Shown here in pieces: positions 8,450 to 15,715 of a stretch of 25,603 nt of DNA. Positions within the stretch are counted from its first letter, which is position 1, and every line of letters starts with the position of its first letter. The position numbers and the translations under genes are program-made. This DNA is from JAOTYV01 sp041557595 (GTDB lineage: Bacteria > Pseudomonadota > Alphaproteobacteria > UBA8366), in NCBI GenBank assembly GCA_041557595.1, contig JBFFGE010000049.1:1-25603 (forward strand), in the 5' to 3' direction. The notes beneath the pieces are model-generated. The model saw only the letters and a program-made list of their open reading frames with translations. It made no database searches and was not told the origin of the DNA.

Positions 8450-9349
8450 TCATTCCGGGCGTTTGATCGCCGCCAGGTACTCCGCGGTAACCTTGCTGCA
8501 GTCTTCCAGTGTGGTGCCGCGCTTGCGGTCCTCGACGACCTCCGCGCCCAGGGGCGAATCGGCGATCAGCTGGAACATCTCGGCGGCGCCCGTGCAGGTC
8601 GCGCCCGGCAGACCGAGCGCCGCGAACGTCTTGCCGATTTCCTCGACCTCGAAGACCCATCGGTATGCCTTGGGTGGCGTTTGGATGACGCGGTCCGCCG
8701 CCCAATCGAAGCCGTCCTTGTGTCCGGTCTTCAATTCGTGGACGACCTCGTCATAGACGCCCAACGCCTCCGCCGCGGCAAAAGTCTCGGCCGCCATCGC
8801 GACCATGGATTTCGTCATCGATGCGAAGCACATTTTGATTGCCGCCGCGCGGCCGATTTCATCGCCGCAATCGATAATATCGAGACCGAATTTTCGTAAC
8901 TCCGTGAACTCCTCCGCATGCGGTCCCGAAGCGTAATACCGGGTGGTGTTGTCCTTCGGCGACGGCGGATTGCCGAGAATGCCGACATCGACGAAGCGCG
9001 CGCCCGCATCCTCGACGATCGCCTGAATCTCCGTCTTGGTGGTCGGCGCAACCGCATTGCAGTCGGCAAACAGAAATTTCTTGCCAGCCGATCTGATCGG
9101 CCCCGCCAGATTTTTAGCCAGCGCGACCGCCTGTCCCGGCGGCAGGATCGACAGAAACATATCCGCTTCCCGAACCAGCGCCGCATCGTCGCCGACATCC
9201 TCCATGCCCGCCTGCCCGGCCAGCGCGACGGACCGCGCGCTCCGTCCGGACAGGTTCGTGATCACCCGCAGACTGTTGCGCACCAATTGGCCGCCCGTGC
9301 CCGCCCCCATGTCGCCCTGCGCGACAACGGCAACAGTTTGCAATGTCAT
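8450..9349 (-). CDS. NAD(P)-dependent oxidoreductase, 3-hydroxyisobutyrate dehydrogenase-like, with DUF1932 tail
   Basis: A 299-residue cytosolic dehydrogenase. The N-terminal NAD(P)-binding Rossmann domain of the 6-phosphogluconate/3-hydroxyisobutyrate dehydrogenase class starts at VAVVAQGDMGAGTGGQL (residues 6-22), where the glycine pattern is somewhat unusual because the first glycine of GxGxxG is replaced. LSILPPGQAVALAKNL and FADCNAVAP are typical of this class. Residues about 220-290 match the DUF1932 C-terminal helical domain (FAALGLPGATCTGAAEMFQL). AAAIKMCFASMTKSMVA contains the conserved lysine region of the family. AAAGGGCGGG before the ATG provides a plausible ribosome-binding site. 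The substrate, presumably a 2- or 3-hydroxyacid, is not identifiable. Confidence 0.88.
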   Translation of the reverse strand: MTLQTVAVVAQGDMGAGTGGQLVRNSLRVITNLSGRSARSVALAGQAGMEDVGDDAALVREADMFLSILPPGQAVALAKNLAGPIRSAGKKFLFADCNAVAPTTKTEIQAIVEDAGARFVDVGILGNPPSPKDNTTRYYASGPHAEEFTELRKFGLDIIDCGDEIGRAAAIKMCFASMTKSMVAMAAETFAAAEALGVYDEVVHELKTGHKDGFDWAADRVIQTPPKAYRWVFEVEEIGKTFAALGLPGATCTGAAEMFQLIADSPLGAEVVEDRKRGTTLEDCSKVTAEYLAAIKRPE

Positions 9350-9740
9350 ACCCGCCCTTTCGATGATGGTGTGAAATTACCCCGACCGCGCATCGCTTCC
9401 CTCGAAACGACTGATCTTGGGGTAAAGGCAACCCACCGGATTTTGGAACACACCAGTGTGGCACCCGGCATGATCCGGCACAATACATGAACCGAACGGG
9501 ATCGGGACACCGGACTCTTGGTCGATGATTTTTCTTTATATATCGCAATTTCAATAACTTAACAAGTCCGTCAATGCAGGCCCAAAGCCCGAAATTTTTG
9601 CCGCTAACCGCTTGAATTTCACCACCAGGTTCCCAACTGCCGAGACAGGCTAGTACTCGCCGCAAAGGCGGTTTGGCTTGTGACGGGCCTTGAATGGGCC
9701 GGAATTCTGCATGTTTTTTTGAGATGGAGGACGTATAGCG
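9350..9740. other. Gene-free 391-base gap
   Basis: No convincing gene is present. The stretch contains an A/T-rich patch at about 9527-9562, unlike the GC-rich surroundings, a short hairpin CGCC-GCAAA-GGCG near 9658, and a T7 run at 9714-9720. It probably holds the promoter of the minus-strand oxidoreductase and the leader of the plus-strand ORF at 9741, but no clear -35/-10 pair could be fixed. Confidence 0.5.
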
Positions 9741-10091
9741 ATGACGGGAAGTAACCAATCAAACTCTTTCGTAACAGACGGTCGCATCGTCCTGGCGCGG
9801 AACTACGCCAGCGAATTGGCGGCCAAAGAGCCGTGGGCAACGGCTCATTCGTGCGCCGAAAAGGCCGTGCGCACGGTGTTCGGAAAGTGGCTCCTGGATC
9901 CGACAGCAGCAGTTCGAGCCGAATTTCTTCCTCTCTACTTTCAGCTTATCAACCGCGTAGAAAGTCGGTTGGGTGTACACCGTCGGCCAAGCCGTGACGC
10001 GTCGCCACGCGCGCCGGCCATTATGATGCCGCACTCCGTAATGACCGACAATGTCAACGCGGTGACGGCAGCTTCGGCCATCGCGGTATAG
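9741..10091 (+). CDS. Hypothetical protein of unknown function
   Basis: A possible 116-residue protein. A GGAGG motif lies about 10 bases before the ATG. The first 80 residues (for example ELAAKEPWATAHSCAEKAVR, then FLPLYFQLINRVESRLG) read like a soluble helical protein, while the last 35 (many Ser/Pro/Ala/Met residues) look less protein-like, so the gene could be frameshifted or shorter than shown. No family was recognised. It lies on the same strand as the heat-shock genes but is separated from hsp20 by about 350 bases, including an A/T tract and the CIRCE operator, so it is probably not in the same transcript. An overlapping minus-strand frame is considered a shadow. Confidence 0.42.
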   Translation: MTGSNQSNSFVTDGRIVLARNYASELAAKEPWATAHSCAEKAVRTVFGKWLLDPTAAVRAEFLPLYFQLINRVESRLGVHRRPSRDASPRAPAIMMPHSVMTDNVNAVTAASAIAV

Positions 10092-10287
10092 AACGAAACC
10101 GTTATTCGGATCGGCAACGACAGTCCCCCGACAACCGCGCGCCAAGTTCATCGGAGTCCGCGGCCGGGAGGTTTCGCAGCATGCGGCGACGTCGCGCGCC
10201 TCTGTCCCGCTTCGGATATCGCGCGCCGACGATCGCCGCTGCCCGCGATGGGCGTCCCTCAACAGTCGCGACAATCGCTGTATCGAG

Positions 10288-10345
10288 AAAAAAATTAAAA
10301 AAATTTTCGAGCGCTCTTGAAGGAGCTCGATCCGCATCCAAAATC
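10288..10345 (+). promoter_or_regulatory. A/T tract and candidate hsp20 promoter
   Basis: Twenty consecutive A/T bases at 10288-10307 precede a TTGAAG (10317-10322) that could serve as a -35 element. Seventeen bases later is AAAATC (10340-10345), a poor -10. CTTGAA at 10316 also resembles the -35 of heat-shock sigma32 promoters, with CCGCAT at 10332 as a partial -10 at short spacing. Placement just upstream of the CIRCE element fits a heat-shock promoter, but the assignment is weak. Confidence 0.3.
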
Positions 10346-10355
10346 TTCACGTGAA

Positions 10356-10382
10356 TTAGCACTCGCCAATTGGGAGTGCTAA
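10356..10382. promoter_or_regulatory. CIRCE operator (HrcA-binding site)
   Basis: A perfect inverted repeat: TTAGCACTC (10356-10364), a 9-base spacer, then GAGTGCTAA (10374-10382). This is the exact CIRCE consensus bound by the repressor HrcA, which releases DNA upon heat stress. It lies 64 bases before the hsp20 start codon, in the expected leader/promoter position. Repression of hsp20, and possibly the following genes, is inferred. Confidence 0.95.
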
Positions 10383-10446
10383 GGCTGCCGCGAACCACGC
10401 GGTGAGTTCTGATTTGCATGTTGCTTCAACAGGAGGATGTGTAACC

Positions 10447-10953
10447 ATGACTCGATACGACTTTTCACCGTTCTATCGCACCTCGGTCGGCTTCGACCGC
10501 CTGTCCCGTATTTTGGATGCCATGGGCAGCGTCGAGGATGCGACAAACGGATTTCCCCCATACAACATCGAAAAGACCGATGACGACAGTTATCGGATTA
10601 CACTTGCGGTCGCGGGATTCGACATGGACGACCTGTCCATCGAGACCCGCGAGAACCAGTTGGTCGTGACCGGCGAGCACCACGAAGTCGAAAACGGTTC
10701 GAAGGACGAGAACGACCGGCCGACCTTTCTGCATCACGGTATCGCCCGTCGGGCCTTTCGACGGTCGTTTCACTTGGCGGACTACGTCAAGGTACTCGGC
10801 GCGCACATCGAAAACGGTCTGCTGCACATAGACCTTGTTCGAGAGGTGCCCGAGGCGATGAAGCCGCGCCAAATCGAAATTTCGACCTCCGCGCCAGCGA
10901 GGCTCGTTTCGAAAGCGAGAAAGCTGGTGGAGAAGGTCAAGGACGCGGCCTAA
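10447..10953 (+). CDS. hsp20: Small heat-shock protein, Hsp20/IbpA family
   Basis: An ATP-independent holdase chaperone of 168 residues that binds unfolding proteins in the cytoplasm and hands them to DnaK/ClpB. The N-terminus MTRYDFSPFYRTSVGFDRL is typical of IbpA-like class A proteins. The alpha-crystallin domain spans about 36-135 (PPYNIEKTDDDSYRITLAVA, later HHGIARRAFRRSFHLADYV). The C-terminal I-x-I motif is I143-E-I145, and a longer basic tail than usual follows. The start is set by AGGAGG at 10431-10436, 10 bases before the ATG; an upstream in-frame ATG at 10402 would lack this. It is the first gene after the CIRCE operator and is followed by the small membrane protein and DegP genes on the same strand. 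Confidence 0.95.
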   Translation: MTRYDFSPFYRTSVGFDRLSRILDAMGSVEDATNGFPPYNIEKTDDDSYRITLAVAGFDMDDLSIETRENQLVVTGEHHEVENGSKDENDRPTFLHHGIARRAFRRSFHLADYVKVLGAHIENGLLHIDLVREVPEAMKPRQIEISTSAPARLVSKARKLVEKVKDAA

Positions 10954-11081
10954 GCGATGGATTTGGGCGTCGGGCACCGTGTCCGGCGCCGATCCTGCAC
11001 TCAAAACATTCCATCTCGTTTGTGGATTTTTACGTCGCTTACGGGAGCGGACCGTCATGTCGCTCAGAGGAGGGTATGGCT

Positions 11082-11447
11082 ATGCGGTGGAGCAATCGAT
11101 ACGACGAAGACCGACCTAATCGCGAACATCTGGAGCCGAACGAACGCAACGCCGCGCGCGTCATCGAGGGCGCGCTTGCCTTCGCCATCTGTTTTCTAAT
11201 CGCCTCGTTCGGCGCGCGGGAACTATTCGCTGCTTCCCTGAGTTCGTTGCTTATGTTCGCAGCGTTCTTCTCGGCGGCCCAGGCGCAAATCTCCGCGGAG
11301 CCCATCAATCCGGGGCACCTCACGCACTGGGACGCAGCCGTCGCCTTGCTATTGATCAGCGTGGCCCTGTCTTGGCTTGTCGATCCGGAGGCCATTCGCG
11401 CCTATCTCGAAACGCGCGGCCATGCATCCCCGCCGAGCCCAAACTGA
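11082..11447 (+). CDS. Small two-helix membrane protein of unknown function
   Basis: A 121-residue protein with a charged N-terminus (MRWSNRYDEDRPNREHLEPN), then hydrophobic segments at about 27-60 (GALAFAICFLIASFG and ELFAASLSSLLMFAAFFSAA) and about 85-104 (WDAAVALLLISVALSWLV), and a short polar tail. The first hydrophobic region may hold two helices, giving two or three in total. The start at 11082 is preferred because GGAGGG (11069-11074) is 7 bases upstream; the ATG at 11076 would be only 1 base from it. No family was recognised. It sits 128 bases after hsp20 and about 25 bases before the first possible degP start, so co-expression with the two quality-control genes is likely. Confidence 0.75.
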   Translation: MRWSNRYDEDRPNREHLEPNERNAARVIEGALAFAICFLIASFGARELFAASLSSLLMFAAFFSAAQAQISAEPINPGHLTHWDAAVALLLISVALSWLVDPEAIRAYLETRGHASPPSPN

Positions 11448-11572
11448 ATTGAAAGGAAGGAGGCATGCCAATGCGAAACTCGGCAAATCAAACCGGCGCC
11501 GGACAGGATAGAGCGGCCTCACGACCCAGAAATCGGGATTACAGGACAAAACTAACGATGGGAGAAAGGTCT

Positions 11573-12952
11573 ATGTTTGGCGCAATTGCCCGCAAAACTT
11601 CACTCGTCTCAATGACCGTTTCGATTTTCGTTGCGGCGCCTTCACTCGCTGCCGATTTCCCCATTCTCGAAAAAGAGCGCGGCGTGGTTACGATGGCGCC
11701 CCTCCTGGAAAAAACAACGCCGGCCGTCGTCAACATTTCGGTTCGGACGAAATTGCCGGCCGACGAAAATCCGTTAATGCGCGATCCGTTCTTTCGGCGG
11801 TTTTTCGATATTCCCGAGCGGATGCCGGAGCGGGAAGCCATGAGCGCGGGTTCGGGCGTCATCGTCGATGCGGAGAAGGGCTACGTAATGACGAACCATC
11901 ACGTAGTCGACAATGCGCAAGAAATTTCGGTGACCCTGAAAGACCAGCGTCGATATAAAGCGAAGCTAATCGGCAGCGATCCCGCCACCGACATTGCCCT
12001 GCTCAGAATTGAAGCGAGCGGACTTCAGAAGCTGCCCTTGGGCAATTCGGATCGATTGAAGGTCGGCGATATCGTGGTGGCGATCGGCAATCCATTCGGC
12101 CTTGGCCAAACCGTCACATCCGGCATTATCAGCGCCCTCGGTCGCAGCGGCATCGGGACCGAAAAGTACGAAGACTTCATTCAGACCGATGCGTCGATCA
12201 ACCCCGGAAATTCCGGCGGCGCCTTGGTGAACTCCAAGGGTGAACTGATCGGCATCAACACCGCCATCATTGCACCCGGCGGCGGCAATGTCGGTATCGG
12301 GTTTGCCGTCCCTGCCAATATGGCCAAGCGTGTAATGGATCAATTGATCCATTTCGGCGAGGTGCGGCGCGGTCGCATCGGCGTGGCGATCCAAGACCTC
12401 ACGCCGGACATCGCGGACGCGATGGGACTTCCCGGCAAGAAAGGCGCCGTCGTCGGTTCCGTCGAGCGCAACTCACCGGCGGCCAAGGCGGGGCTGAAAC
12501 CCGGTGACGTTATCGTCGCAGTAGATGATTCGCCCATTGCAAACAGCTCGGATTTGCGCAACCGGATTGGCCTCATGGTGCGCGGCAGCACGGTCAAACT
12601 GACATATTACCGGGACGGCAAGCGGCGCGACGCCCGCGTGACAATTGGCGAACTGGAAAAAACCGCACTGGCCGGCAACGAAACGATTCCGCTTTTCGCC
12701 GGTGCGGTGTTCACCGCAATTCCCAAGGATCATCCGGCGAAAGACGGCGTTACGGGAATTTTCGTGGCTCAGGTCGAACCGGGTAGTCCGGCCTGGGCAA
12801 GTGGGTTGCGCGAGGGCGACATCATCCTTGCCGTGAACCGGCAGGCGGTATCGTCGGTAAAGGACCTGCGAAGGATCGCGAAGAATAAGCCAAGCGTCCT
12901 GGCGCTCAATATCCTGCGCAACAATTCGCAACTGTTCCTGGTCATTCGTTAG
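11573..12952 (+). CDS. degP: Periplasmic serine protease/chaperone, Do family (DegP/HtrA)
   Basis: A 459-residue periplasmic protease that degrades or refolds damaged envelope proteins. The order is signal peptide (MFGAIARKTSLVSMTVSIFV, cut near LAA, about 26), trypsin-like domain with H110 in MTNHHVVD, D140 in ATDIALLRI and S214 in NPGNSGGAL, PDZ1 (about 268-360, from GRIGVAIQDL) and PDZ2 (about 385-459, with GSPAWASGLREGDIILAVN). Start choice: GGGAGAAAGG lies just before the ATG at 11573 and directly yields a signal peptide. A second strong site, AAGGAGG at about 11457-11463, precedes in-frame ATGs at 11465 and 11471, which would add about 35 residues before the signal peptide. It is the last gene of the hsp20 cassette and converges with the enolase-superfamily gene, with 29 bases between. 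Confidence 0.95.
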   Translation: MFGAIARKTSLVSMTVSIFVAAPSLAADFPILEKERGVVTMAPLLEKTTPAVVNISVRTKLPADENPLMRDPFFRRFFDIPERMPEREAMSAGSGVIVDAEKGYVMTNHHVVDNAQEISVTLKDQRRYKAKLIGSDPATDIALLRIEASGLQKLPLGNSDRLKVGDIVVAIGNPFGLGQTVTSGIISALGRSGIGTEKYEDFIQTDASINPGNSGGALVNSKGELIGINTAIIAPGGGNVGIGFAVPANMAKRVMDQLIHFGEVRRGRIGVAIQDLTPDIADAMGLPGKKGAVVGSVERNSPAAKAGLKPGDVIVAVDDSPIANSSDLRNRIGLMVRGSTVKLTYYRDGKRRDARVTIGELEKTALAGNETIPLFAGAVFTAIPKDHPAKDGVTGIFVAQVEPGSPAWASGLREGDIILAVNRQAVSSVKDLRRIAKNKPSVLALNILRNNSQLFLVIR

Positions 12953-12981
12953 GCGCAGGCGCCGCTATGCGAACGAAGCCC

Positions 12982-14178
12982 CTACTTCACCATGTAGCGC
13001 GCGATGGCATGCTTCGCGACCGCCTTCTCGTCCACCACCGCGCCGAGGCCCGGCCCTTGCGGCACCGGGCAGACGCCGTCCTTGACCGGAATCACCGGGT
13101 CGGGCGCGATCGGGTCTTCCGCCGCTTCCGGCAGGCCCATGGTGAATTCCGCGCCGAAGGCGTGGTTCGGCACGGCGGCGCTGAAATGGGCGGCGGCGAG
13201 CGCTTCCAGGTGCGACCCGTTGGCGGTGCCGGCGCAGTTGACGTCGACGCCCGCGCCTTCCGCGATCAGCGCGATCTGCCGCCCGCGCCATAGCCCGCCG
13301 GCCTTGTACAGCTTGACGCAGAGCACGTCCGCCAGTTCCGCCTGCAGCGTTTTCATCGCGTCCTGCGGCGAATAGACCGTCTCGTCCGCCATCACGGGGA
13401 CACCGCCGTAATCGCGCACCCGCTTCATGCCGGCATGGTCGTCGCGCAATACCGGCTGCTCGAAATATGACAGCTCGGCATCCTTCAGCGCGAGCGCCAT
13501 GCGGATCGCCTCGCGCGGCCGCAGGCTGCCATTGGCGTCGAGCGCCAGCCCCGGTTCTGGCCCGAGCGATTTGCGCACCGCGCGCAGCGTCTCGACATTC
13601 TCGTCGTGCTTGATCGCCGGGCCCGCCTTGAAACAGAGATAGGGCGCCTTGAATTTGCCGTAGGCTTCCTCCGCCTCCGCCACCATCTGATTGACCGGGC
13701 CGGCGCCGACCGACCATTCGAGCGGGATCTCCTCCTTGCACGCGCCGCCCAGCAGCGCATGCACCGGCACCCCTATCGCCTTGCCCAGCAAATCGTGCAG
13801 CGCCACGTCGAACATCGCCATCGCCGCCGAGTTGGGCGGCAGCTTGCGCTCCATGTCGCGCAGGATGGTGGCGCGGTGCCAGGCGCTGCGGCCGACCGCG
13901 AGCGGCGCGTAGTAATCCTGCAGCGCGGCGACGGCGCTGCTCGACGTATCCGCCTGGAACGGATTGACTGGCCGGATTTGGCCCCACCCCGTCAATCCGC
14001 CCGCGCGCACGGCAACCAGGACGGAGCGCCCGACCATGCCGGTTTCGCCATACTGGATCGGCCCGGTCGGCAGCAGGCGGCGCAGTCCCGGCAACAGGTC
14101 GAGTGGAATGATTTCGATTTCGTCGATGGTGAGGGAGACACCGGAGGGTGCCCCGTCGATTTTCTGGCCCGTCGCCAT
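12982..14178 (-). CDS. Mandelate racemase / muconate lactonizing enzyme family protein (enolase superfamily)
   Basis: A 398-residue cytosolic enzyme whose family abstracts a proton alpha to a carboxylate and stabilises the enolate with Mg2+. Metal ligands are readable: D214 (LALDANGS), E240 (YFEQPV) and D265 (VMADETV). The two catalytic lysines expected in the muconate-lactonizing subgroup are K184 (LCFKAG) and K289 (VLCVKLYKAGG), and their spacing matches that subgroup. The first Lys of the usual KxK motif is replaced by C182. The start is supported by AGGAGG 6 bases before the ATG at 14178. It is divergent from the SLC13 transporter with 103 bases between, suggesting that the transporter brings in its acid substrate. 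Racemase, dehydratase and cycloisomerase cannot be told apart from sequence alone. Confidence 0.9.
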   Translation of the reverse strand: MATGQKIDGAPSGVSLTIDEIEIIPLDLLPGLRRLLPTGPIQYGETGMVGRSVLVAVRAGGLTGWGQIRPVNPFQADTSSSAVAALQDYYAPLAVGRSAWHRATILRDMERKLPPNSAAMAMFDVALHDLLGKAIGVPVHALLGGACKEEIPLEWSVGAGPVNQMVAEAEEAYGKFKAPYLCFKAGPAIKHDENVETLRAVRKSLGPEPGLALDANGSLRPREAIRMALALKDAELSYFEQPVLRDDHAGMKRVRDYGGVPVMADETVYSPQDAMKTLQAELADVLCVKLYKAGGLWRGRQIALIAEGAGVDVNCAGTANGSHLEALAAAHFSAAVPNHAFGAEFTMGLPEAAEDPIAPDPVIPVKDGVCPVPQGPGLGAVVDEKAVAKHAIARYMVK

Positions 14179-14281
14179 TGTCGCCTCCTGATTTTGGCGC
14201 GCGGGCCGGACGGTAGGCCTCCGCGCAGTGATTTGCTATGAAACAGGCCCGCCGCCAAACCCGCAAGTTGGGGCCTAAATT

Positions 14282-15715
14282 GTGAGCGCTTCTCCCGCCG
14301 CCGGCACACCCGCCGGCAAACCTTCAAGCCCGTCGCCCTTCGCCAAAGCCGCCGCCGCCCTGATGGTCGCGGCGGGGCTCGCGCTGCTGTTCTTTCCCGC
14401 GCTCGGCGGGCTGGGCGCGACCGAGACGCGCGCGCTGGGGCTGGTGCTGATCGCGGTCGGTTGCTGGGCGACCGAGGTTCTGCCGCCGCATCTGACGAGC
14501 TTCGTCTTCTTCCTGCTGGCGGTGGTGTTCGAGGTCGCGGTGCCCGGCGTGGTGTTTTCCGGATTCCATTCCGGCGCGGTCTGGCTGATCTTCAGCGGCA
14601 TCGTGCTCGGCATCGCCATTCAGGAAACCGGCCTCGGCACGCGGCTGGCCGACAGGGTGCTCGCCCATGTCGGCCACTCCTATGCCCGGACCGTCATCGG
14701 GGTGGGCGTCGCCGCCTTCGCGCTGTCCTTCGTCATGCCGTCGGCGATGAGCCGCGTCGTCATGCTGACGCCGATCCTGGTCGCGCTCGCCGGGCGCATG
14801 GGCTATGCGCCGGGCAGCCTGGGCCGCGACGGCATCGTACTGGCCGCGACCTTCAGCACGGTGATGGCGCCGATGAGCATCCTGCCGGCGACGGTGCCGA
14901 ATGTGGTGATGAGCGGCCTGATCGAAAGCATCTACGGCATCACCCTGCAATACGGCGCGTTCCTCGCCCTGTTCCTGCCGGTGACCGGTCTGCTGACGCT
15001 CGCCTCCGGGATAGCGCTCGCCCTGCTGCTGTTCCGGAACGGCGGGCCCGGCGCGTATGAAGACCGGGAGGCGGCGCGCATGAGCGGCCGCGAGTGGCGG
15101 CTCGCGGCGATCCTGTTGCTGACCCTGCTGCTCTGGGCCACCGACACGGCGCATGGGGTGTCGCCGGGCTGGATCGCCCTCGGCGCCGCGGTGATCTGCC
15201 TGCTGCCGCGGGTCGGCCTCGTTTCCGCGGCAACGCTCGGAAAGTCGGGCAATTACGGCCCCTGGTTCTTCGTCGCCGGCATCGTCGGGCTGGGCGCGGT
15301 GGTCGCCGACAGCGGCCTGGCCAAGGCGCTTGGCTCCCTCTTTATCGAGACCTTCCAAATCGCCGCCGGGCAGGATGCCTATAATTTCGCAGCGGTGATC
15401 GGGCTCGGCTCGCTGATGTCGCTCGCCGCCAACGCCGCCGGATCCGCCGCCATCCTGACGCCGCTCGGCGGCGACATCGCCAATGCCACCGGCTGGCCGC
15501 TGTTGACGGCGCTGCTGGCGCAGGTGAACGGCTATCTGGTGATCTACCTGCCCTATCAGACCGCGCCGATCCTGACCGCCGTGCTGCTGGGCGGCGTCGG
15601 CCACGGCCGCGCGGTGCGCATGTGCCTCGCCTTCAGCGCGGTTTATCTGGTGCTGATCGCGCCGCTTGGTTTCCTGTGGTGGCGTTGGCTCGGGATGTTC
15701 GCGCCGGGGAGCTAG
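14282..15715 (+). CDS. DASS/SLC13 family anion (di- or tricarboxylate) transporter
   Basis: An inner-membrane transporter of 477 residues with about 11-12 predicted helices and a 20-residue polar N-terminus. It resembles the CitT/SLC13 family, in which two inverted halves each end in a hairpin with substrate-contacting small residues. The corresponding segments here are FVMPSAMSRVVMLTPILV in the first half and SLAANAAGSAAILTPLGG in the second, without the classical SNT signature. The start is a GTG at 14282 with no strong ribosome-binding site; the ATG at 14363 is possible but would fall inside the first helix. It pairs divergently with the enolase-superfamily gene, so a hydroxy- or sugar-acid substrate is inferred. 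Its TAG stop overlaps the dnaE2 stop on the opposite strand. Confidence 0.85.
   Translation: MSASPAAGTPAGKPSSPSPFAKAAAALMVAAGLALLFFPALGGLGATETRALGLVLIAVGCWATEVLPPHLTSFVFFLLAVVFEVAVPGVVFSGFHSGAVWLIFSGIVLGIAIQETGLGTRLADRVLAHVGHSYARTVIGVGVAAFALSFVMPSAMSRVVMLTPILVALAGRMGYAPGSLGRDGIVLAATFSTVMAPMSILPATVPNVVMSGLIESIYGITLQYGAFLALFLPVTGLLTLASGIALALLLFRNGGPGAYEDREAARMSGREWRLAAILLLTLLLWATDTAHGVSPGWIALGAAVICLLPRVGLVSAATLGKSGNYGPWFFVAGIVGLGAVVADSGLAKALGSLFIETFQIAAGQDAYNFAAVIGLGSLMSLAANAAGSAAILTPLGGDIANATGWPLLTALLAQVNGYLVIYLPYQTAPILTAVLLGGVGHGRAVRMCLAFSAVYLVLIAPLGFLWWRWLGMFAPGS

Noticed and set aside
9457..9475. TGGCAC-type sequence resembling a sigma54 -24 element
   Set aside because: The required GC at the -12 element is missing, and no activator or target gene fits.
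14324..15604. 426-codon minus-strand frame over the transporter
   Set aside because: Extremely rich in Arg, Gln, Asp and His, as expected opposite a membrane protein gene.
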